Made by a program: the position numbers and the translations under genes
Assembly: GCF_016653315.1 (NCBI RefSeq)
Contig: NZ_NHSH01000006.1
Location: 1-64,000, forward strand
Length of the DNA stretch: 64,000 nt
Reading direction: 5' to 3'
Origin: Halochromatium roseum
Lineage (GTDB): Bacteria > Pseudomonadota > Gammaproteobacteria > Chromatiales > Chromatiaceae
In this document: piece after piece, positions 8,939 to 17,422 of the stretch
Numbering within the stretch: position 1 is the first letter of the stretch
How the letters are laid out: every line of letters starts with the position of its first letter
Notes under the pieces: generated by a model
Told to the model about the DNA's origin: nothing
Database searches by the model: none
What the model saw: only the letters and a program-made list of their open reading frames with translations

Positions 8939-9448
8939 ATGCAGGCATCCAAGCTCGTCTTTTCTCGTCTCGCTCTGCTGATGCCCGCGACCAACGTCGG
9001 CGGCTTGATGAGCCTGTGCGAAGAGAATTATGCGGCGCTGATGAGGCTGGCGCCCAACCTCCCTCAGCTGACAGGACAACTGCGCTCGCAGCCTGAGCGC
9101 ATCGCGGAGCTAACACTCTCCATCGTCGACCAATCTCCCTACACAACGACGCTGCGCCTGACCCACCTGCTCCAGGTCGAGGCTACCGCACAGCACCAGC
9201 AGCCGTCGGAGCCCGATGCCCTGCTCCGCGCCTATCACGATGCGGAGCAGGTCGAGGTCTTGAATCTCAGGCAAACCGTGCTCCCGATCCTGAGTCACTA
9301 CCAAGCGCCCGCCTTGGCCTCCAAGTGGCGCGCCAATCTGTTCGTCTCGAAATGGCTTAGCTACTGCTTGCATCAAGGATACCGGTTCTCGGCAAAAGCG
9401 GATCAGACAGCCGCTGCAGATTTCCACGAGTTGCTACCGAGCGCCTAA
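8939..9448 (+). CDS. DUF1249 family protein (YqiB-like)
   Basis: This 169-residue protein carries the hallmarks of DUF1249: LCEENYAALMRL near residue 26, the central LLRAYHDAEQVEVLN, and the C-terminal helix SKWLSYCLHQGY. The family is widespread in gammaproteobacteria, and its role is not established. About 12-20 residues ahead of the conserved core could be an over-long start; an internal Met at residue 15 is an alternative. It converges with the RyR-domain gene, with 18 bases between the two stops. Confidence 0.85.
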   Translation: MQASKLVFSRLALLMPATNVGGLMSLCEENYAALMRLAPNLPQLTGQLRSQPERIAELTLSIVDQSPYTTTLRLTHLLQVEATAQHQQPSEPDALLRAYHDAEQVEVLNLRQTVLPILSHYQAPALASKWRANLFVSKWLSYCLHQGYRFSAKADQTAAADFHELLPSA

Positions 9449-9466
9449 GCTCCCGGCAAAGCCTCG

Positions 9467-11395
9467 CTAATACTCGAAATTCCACTGCAGGCCGGTGCTT
9501 GGGCCGATATGAACCCGCTTGTGGTGCTCTTCTCCCGGGTTGGCCCCTGGGTTGGCCAGCTGTCCGGTCTCGCCAAGCTCGACCAGAATCTCCGCACGTT
9601 GATCAAGCCAACGCTCGAGGTCGCCGGGGCGTGACAGCGAGATTCGGCGCCTAGCCCGAGCCACCAAGGCCAGCGTCTGCAGACGCGACGCCGCATCAAG
9701 ACCCTCGAGCAAACCCGGCAGCGGCTGGGGTAATAGTAAGAAGAAGCTGGCACCAAACTCATTGATCGCGATATCAACAAATCGCCTCGATGCTTGATCT
9801 TCAAGCGTAGCCGCGATGACCAAGGCGCGATCCGGATAGCGTGAAACCAATCGCCTCAATACCCGCCGCATCAATACGGCAATCCTCGCCGCTGGTAGCT
9901 CAGCACCCGGCGACGCCCTATTGGGAGCCAGGCCGATCAACAGCATGCGCAGCACGCCAAGGCCAGAGCGCGCCAACAGGGTTGGCACCAGACGTACGGC
10001 AAATCGATCCAGATCCTTCATCGGCCCCGACAGTTGCTGATAGGGAATCAGCTGCGGGTGGTGCTTACGCTGATTGTCACGCGTCGGCGCATAGGACCAT
10101 CCGTCCAGCCAGCGGTCCGCGGCCCAGCGCCCGTGTTCGATCACGGCCAGCCGTTCGACTTCGATCGGCGCGAAGGCGAAGGATTCGACCTGGCTCTCCG
10201 GCACCGCTTGGCAGTCGGTCATCGCCAGCTTGGCCCAGAGATGATCCGCTTGGTGGCGATTCGCATCCCGATAGGATGAGGCCAGTGTCGACCAGGGTCT
10301 CCCGGCCGGTTCAAGGGATGGATCACGCCCCTGCGCCTCAGTGGTATCACGATAGTGGTTGTGGATCACCTGCGCGAGTTCATCGCCTTTGCCGTCTAGC
10401 AACACCGCGCGATCGAGCGCCAGCTGGCGGTAGCTGATCGGAATCAGCTGTCCATCCCAATCGCTGAGCTCGCCATTGGGCGTTGCATCGCCGATCTCGA
10501 TGAAGATGGGCGGCGAGCACTGCTGCATATCCAGCAGACGCTCGGCCAGCGTGCGCGCCTGGCTCAGAGCATCAGGTGCCCCTACTGGGGCGCCTGCTGG
10601 TGCCTCAGCTTCGGAATCTGGCCCTGAGCCTGGCCAGGACTCCGGCACAGAGCCTACCTCAGACGGCATTTGCGCCGCTCCCGCGGGCGCAAGCTCGCAG
10701 CAGACCATCGCCGCGGTTATCGGCGGCACACTCGCCAAGTCCAACCCATCCAGGGATCTAAACCGAAACTCGGCGATCTCATGGGCCTGCGGATAGGCCT
10801 GGATAAAGGCGCGCTCCCAGGACTCAGGGGCCTCGCTGAGCAGCGTGAAGCAGCTGCGCTGCTCGCCGTAGCCACTGATGCGCAGCGCATGCACCAATAG
10901 GGCCTCTGAGAAACGGCTGCGGCCGAGGATAGCCAGATGAATCGGCTGGCCAAACCGCGGGTCAGCACCCCAATGCAGGGGCCAGCTCGCCAGCAGACGC
11001 CGCGCGGCGGCGGTCGGGATCGAGACTTGCTCGAATTGCACATTGTCCGGCCAGCGTGCGCGCGCCTCGGCCAAGTCGCTCGCCGCAGGCGCTGCGCCGT
11101 CATCGATCAACAGCATGCGCAATGGCTGGCGTCGACGCCGTCCCTTCAGTCCGCATCCGAGCCGCGCCGACAATTCAGTCAGCAACGCAAGTGGTTCAGC
11201 CAGGCCCGCCAACAGCAGGACATCGGCAGCCAGAAGATCCTGCGGAGAAAGATCAGCAACCTCGGTCCTGATCAACCGTTCCGGGCCTCTTCGCAGCACG
11301 CGCGCGCAGGCATCGGCCACCTCGCCTTGGCCAAACAGGAGCAGGCGCCGGCGGCCCACTCGTTGCCAAGACACAGGCATCCAAGACAACGGCAT
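9467..11395 (-). CDS. RyR-domain protein with Rossmann-like and SLOG-like regions
   Basis: This 642-residue protein has several regions. Residues 17-90 and 152-235 look like two Rossmann or TrkA-N-like folds, with glycine-rich FGQGEVAD and LAILGRSRFSEALLVHAL. Residues about 240-275 are a Pro/Ala/Ser linker. Residues 340-475 match the bacterial ryanodine-receptor repeat (RyR) pattern: an IHNHYR helix, SYRDANRHQADHLWAKLA, then ERLAVIEHGRWAADRW and KDLDRFAVRLVPTLL. The C-terminus (about 485-610) has ATLEDQASRRFVDIAINEFG then FFLLLPQPLPG, which resembles SLOG nucleotide-sensor domains. No membrane segment is evident. The ATG at 11395 overlaps the OsmC stop by one base, so the pair is translationally coupled. 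The role is unknown; nucleotide or ligand sensing is inference. Confidence 0.75.
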   Translation of the reverse strand: MPLSWMPVSWQRVGRRRLLLFGQGEVADACARVLRRGPERLIRTEVADLSPQDLLAADVLLLAGLAEPLALLTELSARLGCGLKGRRRRQPLRMLLIDDGAAPAASDLAEARARWPDNVQFEQVSIPTAAARRLLASWPLHWGADPRFGQPIHLAILGRSRFSEALLVHALRISGYGEQRSCFTLLSEAPESWERAFIQAYPQAHEIAEFRFRSLDGLDLASVPPITAAMVCCELAPAGAAQMPSEVGSVPESWPGSGPDSEAEAPAGAPVGAPDALSQARTLAERLLDMQQCSPPIFIEIGDATPNGELSDWDGQLIPISYRQLALDRAVLLDGKGDELAQVIHNHYRDTTEAQGRDPSLEPAGRPWSTLASSYRDANRHQADHLWAKLAMTDCQAVPESQVESFAFAPIEVERLAVIEHGRWAADRWLDGWSYAPTRDNQRKHHPQLIPYQQLSGPMKDLDRFAVRLVPTLLARSGLGVLRMLLIGLAPNRASPGAELPAARIAVLMRRVLRRLVSRYPDRALVIAATLEDQASRRFVDIAINEFGASFFLLLPQPLPGLLEGLDAASRLQTLALVARARRRISLSRPGDLERWLDQRAEILVELGETGQLANPGANPGEEHHKRVHIGPSTGLQWNFEY

Positions 11396-11886
11396 CAATC
11401 GCTCTGGTGCAGCAGATTGCCCGCCTCATCGAGCACCAAGACGCTCATCGGTATGCCGGCCCGGACACTGGCTGAGACCACGCAGAAGTCTTCAAACAGG
11501 GTCTTGCAACGCTCGAACCGCTTTGATTCGAGCAGCGCCGGCGCAACGATCAAGCGCACCTCCATGCGGCCGATGCGCAAGCGTTTCTTCTCGTTACGCA
11601 CCATCACGCAGGTGACCTCGGTGCGCAGGCTCTGCTCCGGCGGCTCCTCCTTGCCGATGCAGTAGAGCAGACTTGCCGAGAGACAGTTGCCGACCGCGGC
11701 GGCGAGCAGCCGCGAGGCATTCGGTCCATTGGTGCCACCCAAGGGCGGTGGCTCATCCATCAGCAGATCGGCGGCGCGCTTCCAATCGAAGGCGACATTG
11801 ATCTCGAAGCCCTCGCGCTGCTCGAGCTGGATGGTGAAGCGGCCCGCTTCGTCGCTCGCCTGTGAAGCATTGGTCTCAGTTGTCAT
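11395..11886 (-). CDS. OsmC family protein
   Basis: This 163-residue OsmC/Ohr-family protein has both conserved redox cysteines, C68 in GNCLSASL and C135 in FEDFCVVSASVR. Members reduce organic hydroperoxides or handle other small reactive thiol substrates in the cytoplasm. The start at 11886 is chosen because GGAGACGAGA precedes it; two in-frame ATGs upstream add only Arg/Thr/Glu-rich residues. The stop overlaps the start of the RyR-domain gene, so the two form one operon. It lies 215 bases after eutC on the same strand. Confidence 0.85.
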   Translation of the reverse strand: MTTETNASQASDEAGRFTIQLEQREGFEINVAFDWKRAADLLMDEPPPLGGTNGPNASRLLAAAVGNCLSASLLYCIGKEEPPEQSLRTEVTCVMVRNEKKRLRIGRMEVRLIVAPALLESKRFERCKTLFEDFCVVSASVRAGIPMSVLVLDEAGNLLHQSD

Positions 11887-12101
11887 TCTCGTCTCCGTCT
11901 CCGTCGCCATCGATCGGGATCGCAACGCCTGTTGCCGAACCTGGTTCTTCGAATCCTGCCAGCCGCACGAGGTGCAGCCAAAGGTTATCGCCCAGGGTTA
12001 TAGCCAAGGGCGCCAATTCTCCTCCTAAAGATGGCCGCTGGCGAACAGAGAACAACGATGGGAAGCCTGCAGCGAGACGCGATCGTCGTCGCTTCCACCT
12101 C

Positions 12102-12947
12102 TCAGGATAATGCCCGGGGGTTGATCAGGGTTCTATCATCCTTGAGTCCGACACCGCTGAGCCCCTGGCGAAAAGCGCCCACGATGAGCCCTGTCAGCAG
12201 TTGGGCGGCTTCGGCGTAGGCGAGACCGCCGGTGCGAATATTGGAGATGCAGTTACGTTCGGCATCGTTTCGGCCGGGACGCGGCTGGTAGGTGAGATAG
12301 ATGCCCATGCTATCAGCGGCGCTCAGGCCGGGCCGCTCGCCGATCAAGATCACCGATAGGCGCGCGCGCAAGGCTGCGCCGATCTCATCCGCTAGGGCGA
12401 CGCGCGCCTGGCTTGCTACGACCGTTGTGGCCAGGCGCCAGCCTTGGGATCTGGCTAGCGGCAGCCAGGCGTCAAGAAACGGCACAGCGTTGTCATGGAT
12501 CGCACGCGCGGACAGGCCGTCAGCAACGATCACCGCCACGTCTGGCGCTAATGTGCGACTGGATGCATGGTCTGGGTCTGCCGCATCCGTTGCAGACCTG
12601 GACGACGCCTGCGACTGCCTGTGTGTCTGAAGCGCGGCACGACCCGCAGAGCTCAGTCGCCGCCCCAAGTCAGGACGCTGAAGGTAGCAGGCCCTGTCCA
12701 GAGCGGCACTCTGCAACGCCATGCTGTCGAGACCGCGCACGCGAAGCGCCTGCTCGATGGCAGGAACATCGAAAGGCAGGTGCACCGCATCGCGGGCGCG
12801 TGCGTGGTCTCGATCGAAGGCCAACAACTCAGAGGTGCTGAGACTGCTGCCGCTGCGTGCGAGGCCGATGCGTGCCGCGGTGAGATCAGCCAGCGTGCGC
12901 AGATCATTGGGACAGTCGAGTCTCGGCAATGTCGCTAATCGCGTCAT
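12102..12947 (-). CDS. eutC: ethanolamine ammonia-lyase small subunit
   Basis: EutC pairs with EutB to convert ethanolamine to acetaldehyde and ammonia using adenosylcobalamin. The 281-residue protein has the family start ADLTAARIGLARSGSSLST followed by LLAFDRDHARARDAVH, and the C-terminal GGLAYAEAAQLLTGL. The Ala/Ser/Asp-rich segment at about 105-130 is a variable loop. The start codon overlaps the eutB stop by four bases (ATGA). No reactivase eutA or microcompartment genes are adjacent. Confidence 0.94.
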   Translation of the reverse strand: MTRLATLPRLDCPNDLRTLADLTAARIGLARSGSSLSTSELLAFDRDHARARDAVHLPFDVPAIEQALRVRGLDSMALQSAALDRACYLQRPDLGRRLSSAGRAALQTHRQSQASSRSATDAADPDHASSRTLAPDVAVIVADGLSARAIHDNAVPFLDAWLPLARSQGWRLATTVVASQARVALADEIGAALRARLSVILIGERPGLSAADSMGIYLTYQPRPGRNDAERNCISNIRTGGLAYAEAAQLLTGLIVGAFRQGLSGVGLKDDRTLINPRALS

Positions 12948-14347
12948 GGATGCTCGTCTCCGGTCTGCTGTGCGAGTGCCTGCAGCAGCGGGGCGGCAAG
13001 CCCCGGCGGGGCCAGACGCCCATGCGTATCGATGATGCCGATACGGGCGAGCCAGGCCTCGAACTCGGGCGCCGGAGGCCGCTTCAACACCTGGCGCAGG
13101 TAGTTGGCGTCGTGAAACGACGTGCTCTGGTAATACAGCATGATGTCGTCAGCGCCAGGCACGCCCATGATGAAATTGACCCCCGCGACGCCGAGCAGGG
13201 TGAGCAGATTGTCCATGTCATTCTGATCGGCCTCGGCGTGGTTGGTATAGCAGATGTCACAGCCCATGGGCACACCCAGGAGCTTGCCGCAACAGTGATC
13301 CTCGAGTCCGGCACGAATGATCTGCTTGCCGTCGTAGAGATACTCGGGGCCGATGAAGCCGACCACCGTATTGACCAGCAATGGCTCGAACTGTCGCGCG
13401 ACACCATAGGCGCGCGCTTCCAGGGTTTGCTGATCGATGTTGTGATGCGCATTCGCGGACAAGGCACTGCCCTGTCCTGTCTCGAAATACATCAGGTTGT
13501 TACCGATGCTGCCGCGGCCAAGCGCCCGGCCCGCGTCGAGCGCCTCCTGCAACAGGGCGAGATTGATGCCAAAGCTATTGTTCGCACCCTCGGTGCCGGC
13601 AATCGACTGAAACACCAGATCAACCGGCGCACCCCGCTCGATAGCCAGCAAGGTGTTGGTGAGATGCGCCAGCACACAGGACTGCACCGGCATCTCGAAG
13701 CGCAGCCTGAGTTCATCGAGCAACTGCAGCAGATGGGTCGCTGTCTGCACATTGTCTGTGGCCGGGTTGATGCCGATCACCGCATCACCCGAGCCGTTCA
13801 GCAACCCATCCAAGATGGACGCGGCGATACCAGTCACATCATCGGTTGGATGGTTGGGCTGCAAGCGGGTCGACAACCGGCCCGGCAGCCCGATACTGGT
13901 GCGAAAGCGCGTCACCACCGAGGTCTTGGACGCGACCAGGATCAGATCCTGATTGCGCATCAGTTTTGATACAGCAGCGACCATCTCCGGTGTCAAACCT
14001 GGCGCCAGCGCCGACAGGCAAGCCGTATCAGTCTCATAGGCCAGCAGCCAGTCGCGAAACTCGCCGACCGTCATGGATGCCACCAGTTGGAATGCGACGG
14101 CATCGTGGGTATCCAGGATCAGGCGCGTGACCGCGTCGGACTCGTACGGGATGATCGCCTCGTTCAGAAAGGTGCTCAGTGGAAGATCAGCGAGTGCGTA
14201 ACGTGCGGCAATGCGCTCTTCTTCGCTGCGGGCTGCAACCCCAGCCAGGCCATCACCGGACTTGAGTGGGCTCGCCTTGGCCAGTAGATCGCCCAATCCC
14301 TCGAAACAATAGCTCGTGGTGCCAAGGCGTGCGCGATAGGTCGCCAT
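12944..14347 (-). CDS. eutB: ethanolamine ammonia-lyase large subunit
   Basis: EutB is the catalytic TIM-barrel subunit of the B12-dependent lyase. The 467-residue protein contains recognisable blocks such as LSTFLNEAIIPYESDAVTRL, VIGINPATDN, FETGQGSALSANAHHNIDQQ and GFIGPEYLYDGKQIIRAGLE, and GVNFIMGVPGADD near the C-terminus. Length and motifs are complete. It is the first gene of eutBC. The 128 bases upstream hold no obvious promoter. The setting beside amt suggests use of ethanolamine as a nitrogen source. Confidence 0.95.
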   Translation of the reverse strand: MATYRARLGTTSYCFEGLGDLLAKASPLKSGDGLAGVAARSEEERIAARYALADLPLSTFLNEAIIPYESDAVTRLILDTHDAVAFQLVASMTVGEFRDWLLAYETDTACLSALAPGLTPEMVAAVSKLMRNQDLILVASKTSVVTRFRTSIGLPGRLSTRLQPNHPTDDVTGIAASILDGLLNGSGDAVIGINPATDNVQTATHLLQLLDELRLRFEMPVQSCVLAHLTNTLLAIERGAPVDLVFQSIAGTEGANNSFGINLALLQEALDAGRALGRGSIGNNLMYFETGQGSALSANAHHNIDQQTLEARAYGVARQFEPLLVNTVVGFIGPEYLYDGKQIIRAGLEDHCCGKLLGVPMGCDICYTNHAEADQNDMDNLLTLLGVAGVNFIMGVPGADDIMLYYQSTSFHDANYLRQVLKRPPAPEFEAWLARIGIIDTHGRLAPPGLAAPLLQALAQQTGDEHP

Positions 14348-14475
14348 GCTGGGACTCCAGTCGCTTGTTGCGGAGGACGCTGCCGGTCAGGCGACATCAG
14401 CAGTCGCCGCAGAACTGAGCGCCTTGAGGAGGCCGCAGCCGACGGGAGGCCGGCCGCAGCCAAGCGGCAGCCAGT

Positions 14476-14652
14476 CTAGCCGCCGTTCTTGACCCTCTGG
14501 AAGCTGTGCTTCTCGTGCACCATCATGGCCGCGATCACACCAACCGTCACGAGGACCGAGAGCAAGAACAGCAGGACCAACATGGCCGGACTATCAGCAA
14601 AGGTGAAGTAGGCGCTCGCCCCTTCCCAACTGGTGATCGGACTCGAATTCAT
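14476..14652 (-). CDS. 58-residue single-span membrane protein
   Basis: A small gene between eutB and amt encodes 58 residues. A polar N-terminus with aromatic residues (SSPITSWEGASAYFTF) is followed by one hydrophobic span (MLVLLFLLSVLVTVGVIAAM) and a basic tail (VHEKHSFQRVKNGG). Translation is well supported: AGGAGATCAGG precedes the ATG at 14652. The gene lies 82 bases after amt on the same strand, so it may be co-transcribed with it. I do not recognise a family. A transporter-associated microprotein is only a guess from context. Confidence 0.7.
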   Translation of the reverse strand: MNSSPITSWEGASAYFTFADSPAMLVLLFLLSVLVTVGVIAAMMVHEKHSFQRVKNGG

Positions 14653-14734
14653 AACCTGATCTCCTGAAGCTTAATCTTGAACAGGCGCCTTATTTGCCAG
14701 TTGGCAAGACGCCCTACACATCCGATGAAGGGCA

Positions 14735-16072
14735 TCAGCCCTGAATCGGCGGCATCGCCGCACCGTGCGGGATCGCTGGCGGACCTGAGGATTCTGGATA
14801 GGCGCGGGATGGGATCTCGGTGATATCAAGCCCCGCCTCTTCTGCTTCCGCCGGCACCCGCAAGAGACCGATCGACTTCAACAGCAACGACACCAGATAG
14901 CCAGGGATGAAGCCGAGCGCTGCCATCACCAACGCCCCTACGAGCTGTCCGCCCAGACTGATCGCGGGACCATCAACATTCGGGTAGCCGCCCGCGAAGA
15001 GTCCCACCGAGAGCACACCGATAAGACCACCAACGCCGTGCACACTAAAGGCGCCGACCGCATCATCGAGACGAAACCTCTGCAGCAACTTGTCCGCATA
15101 GGCGATCACGACGCCACCGATGAAGCCGATAAGGAACGCAAGGGGTGGATAGTAGAGATCGATCCCGGAGGCTGCAGCGATAATGCCCGCCAGACCACCC
15201 GACATCATCCAAAATGGATCGCGGGTGATCAGGTAGGCGCCGATGATTCCGCCTGCAAAGCCCATTAAGATATTGAACGCGAACGACGATAGTGTGGCCG
15301 GCGTGTTGTAGATCGTCACCCATTGATCACCGCTGGTGTAGATGATGCAGCCCCCGATGAAGCCGAAGAAGCCGACGATGATCAGCATCAAGCCGATCAG
15401 CGACATCGGCGTGCTGTGTCCGACAATGGGCAGTGTGGTCCCGTCTGGCGCGAAGCGGCCGATGCGCGGGCCGAGATTGATCAACACGCCGAGGGTAAAG
15501 AAGCCAGCCACCATATGCACAACGCCTGCGGCGCCGGTGTCGTGGTAGCCGAGCTTCAGCGTCAACCAGCCCTCGGGATGCCAACCCCAGGCAGCGCCCA
15601 GTATCCACACCGCCGAGCCCAGCAACACCGCCAAGATCAGAAAGGCCGACAGCCGGATGCGCTCGATCACCGCGCCCGACATGATCGAAGCTGTCGTCGC
15701 CGCGAACAGCGTGAAGGCGGCCCAGAAGACGCCGGTCGCGTTGTCGCTCAGGTTCGGCCCCATCGACTCGCCCCAGGGAATGCCACCGGCCGCGTCATCC
15801 AAGCGGAGACTGAACCCATCCGGGAAGCCGAGATAGATGAACCAGCCAAAAAAGAAGAAGGTCGGAATCACGAAGGCGAAGGCGAGGATATTCTTCACCC
15901 CCGACGCCAGCGTGTTCTTGAGACGCGAGGCGCCCATCTCGTAGGCGAGGAAGCCGACATGGATCAAGACCATCACGGCGGTGCACCACCAATAATAGAC
16001 CTCCATGTTGACCGTCCCTGACATCTCGATCATCGATTTCAGCTGTTCAAGCTCTTCTGCACTCATCAGCAT
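14735..16072 (-). CDS. amt: ammonium transporter (Amt/Rh family)
   Basis: This 445-residue inner-membrane channel has about 11-12 hydrophobic spans. The two pore histidines of the twin-His motif are visible in DTGAAGVVHMVAG and in AFSVHGVGGLIGVLSVGLF. It carries ammonium and, in this family, often methylammonium. The C-terminal 40 residues are cytoplasmic. GAGGG lies just before the ATG at 16072. No glnK-type PII gene is next to it. Its neighbours are eutBC and the methylamine-type operon, so it probably supplies or recaptures ammonium or methylammonium. Confidence 0.93.
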   Translation of the reverse strand: MLMSAEELEQLKSMIEMSGTVNMEVYYWWCTAVMVLIHVGFLAYEMGASRLKNTLASGVKNILAFAFVIPTFFFFGWFIYLGFPDGFSLRLDDAAGGIPWGESMGPNLSDNATGVFWAAFTLFAATTASIMSGAVIERIRLSAFLILAVLLGSAVWILGAAWGWHPEGWLTLKLGYHDTGAAGVVHMVAGFFTLGVLINLGPRIGRFAPDGTTLPIVGHSTPMSLIGLMLIIVGFFGFIGGCIIYTSGDQWVTIYNTPATLSSFAFNILMGFAGGIIGAYLITRDPFWMMSGGLAGIIAAASGIDLYYPPLAFLIGFIGGVVIAYADKLLQRFRLDDAVGAFSVHGVGGLIGVLSVGLFAGGYPNVDGPAISLGGQLVGALVMAALGFIPGYLVSLLLKSIGLLRVPAEAEEAGLDITEIPSRAYPESSGPPAIPHGAAMPPIQG

Positions 16073-16397
16073 GCGCCCTCGGTTCGGTTTAGACAGCGGG
16101 GGTGAAACAGCCGATCGCTAGGCCAGCGATCAGATAGCGAGCAAAGGCTGCGAGAAGACCCTGCATGCAGGATCCTCAGCATCTTCGACCAGCGATTCAC
16201 TGCAAGGCAGATTTTTTTCTTTCAAGGAACATGCCAGAAACGGCTTCACCCACCACGATCGGCGGTCAATAGTGCGCCTGCAGCTGGAGCCCAGGCTGGT
16301 TCAGTCAAGCCAAAGTCCCTGGTATCCCTGATGAAGAGCCAGCAAACAACTTGGTTGGCGTCACCAGGCGCCAGGTCGGTGCCGATCGCGCTCTGCT
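16073..16397. other. intergenic region upstream of amt
   Basis: These 325 bases lie between the regulator gene and amt, both on the minus strand. No gene is visible. The only notable element is a sigma-54-like site at 16221-16236, next to a T-run on the plus strand (16212-16220). Confidence 0.6.
16221..16236 (-). promoter_or_regulatory. sigma-54-like promoter upstream of amt (weak)
   Basis: On the minus strand this reads TGGCATGTTCCTTGAA. It matches the TGGCA and TTG parts of the sigma-54 consensus with correct spacing, but the critical -12 GC is GA. It lies about 150 bases before the amt start. The nitrogen context makes it plausible; the mismatch makes it uncertain. Confidence 0.3.
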
Positions 16398-17132
16398 TCA
16401 GGATTCATCCGCGTAGGTGATCACCGAGAGCATCCGAATCGGCACCTCGATGAGACGCTCCGGGCCATGGGGGATCTGGCCGTCGAAGGTGAGACTGTCA
16501 CCGGGAGCCATGCCGAAGACCTGGTTGCCGTGCCGGTACTCGATACGTCCCTCGAGGAGATGAATGAACTCGGTACCTGGATGGGAGAAGCTCGGGAAGA
16601 CCTCGCTGGCATCATCCATGGTCACCAGGAAAGGCTCGAACAACTTACGCGGCCCTTGCTTGTAACTGAGCAGGTGGTAGGTGTGGCCCTTGTCGGTACC
16701 GCGCCGCACCACCTCCAGCCCCTCACCGCTGCGAATCAGTTGAGCATGGCCATCGGCCCGATCAAAATCCGCAAACAGCTTTGAGAGCGGCATACCGAGG
16801 GTGTCGCAGAGCCGACTCAGGGTATCGAGACTGGTGGAGACTTGGGCATTCTCGATCTTACTCACCATGCCCTGGCTAATCCCCGAGATCCGCGACACGT
16901 CAGCGATCTTGAGTCCCTGACTGACGCGTTCGCGCTTGACCTGCAGCGCAATGTGCTGCTCAAGCCGCAGCCTTGGCGCTGACTTGGCGCCTGACCCGGT
17001 CAGCGCCAGCGTCTCGCTGATCGACGGCGCGCCGAGCGGCCCCTCCTCAACAAGACCGCCCTCCGGTTGGCGGCGCTTCCGGCCTCTGGTATCAGTCAAC
17101 GCCTCGCTCCTCTTGCCGCCGTTCCGGCCCAT
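16398..17132 (-). CDS. XRE-family regulator with cupin sensor domain
   Basis: The 244-residue protein begins with about 55 residues of basic or disordered sequence. A helix-turn-helix XRE domain follows (about 55-115; LKIADVSRISGISQGMVSKI), and then a cupin domain (about 165-240; HPGTEFIHLLEGRIEY and GDSLTFDGQIPHGPERL). This layout is common in regulators of amine, amino-acid and C1 catabolism. It is divergent from the purU-mgd-gmaS-mgs operon across 302 bases, so it is the likely local regulator, with a small amine or pathway intermediate as ligand (inference). Downstream on the same strand lies amt. Confidence 0.87.
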   Translation of the reverse strand: MGRNGGKRSEALTDTRGRKRRQPEGGLVEEGPLGAPSISETLALTGSGAKSAPRLRLEQHIALQVKRERVSQGLKIADVSRISGISQGMVSKIENAQVSTSLDTLSRLCDTLGMPLSKLFADFDRADGHAQLIRSGEGLEVVRRGTDKGHTYHLLSYKQGPRKLFEPFLVTMDDASEVFPSFSHPGTEFIHLLEGRIEYRHGNQVFGMAPGDSLTFDGQIPHGPERLIEVPIRMLSVITYADES

Positions 17133-17369
17133 CGCCCAAAATCAGTGCAGGAAAATAATGTTCGCACCAGGAAAGATCACCCATTCAGCGGTAGGGGCCG
17201 GCCCGCAAAGGCATAAGCCCGACCGCGCTCATCGAATGAACCCTACTCGGGGCGTCCAGATGATTGCCAAAAACAGCATCAGCAACAAATCACTGCAGCA
17301 AGGACTGGGCGATGATCGTCAAACGCCAAGGTCTCCGATACCAGCTGGAGTCAGGAACCGAGAGACACT

Positions 17370-17385
17370 TGGCAACGTTGTTGCA
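17370..17385 (+). promoter_or_regulatory. sigma-54 promoter upstream of purU
   Basis: TGGCAACGTTGTTGCA matches the sigma-54 pattern TGGCA-N6-TTGCA exactly, with GG at -24 and GC at -12. Transcription would begin near 17396, about 39 bases before the purU ATG. Sigma-54 control fits a nitrogen-scavenging operon. Confidence 0.75.
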
Positions 17386-17422
17386 TTCCTCAAATGCAAT
17401 AAAATTTCCTTTTGAGAAATTT
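17381..17422 (+). promoter_or_regulatory. two inverted repeats in the 5' leader of purU
   Basis: TTGCATT (17381-17387) pairs with AATGCAA (17393-17399) across 5 bases, over the expected transcription start. AAATTTC (17402-17408) pairs with GAAATTT (17416-17422) just before the start codon. Either could be an operator for the divergent XRE-cupin regulator, or an RNA hairpin near the ribosome binding region, which is otherwise weak. Confidence 0.45.

Noticed and set aside
12929-13969. Frame of 346 codons opposite eutB
   Set aside because: Shadow; eutB is complete on the other strand with clear motifs.
14694-14707. Palindrome TTGCCA-GT-TGGCAA after amt as a terminator
   Set aside because: The stem is only 6 bp and no T-run follows on the amt strand.
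15323-16021. Frame of 232 codons opposite amt
   Set aside because: Histidine- and aspartate-rich antisense of membrane-protein codons.
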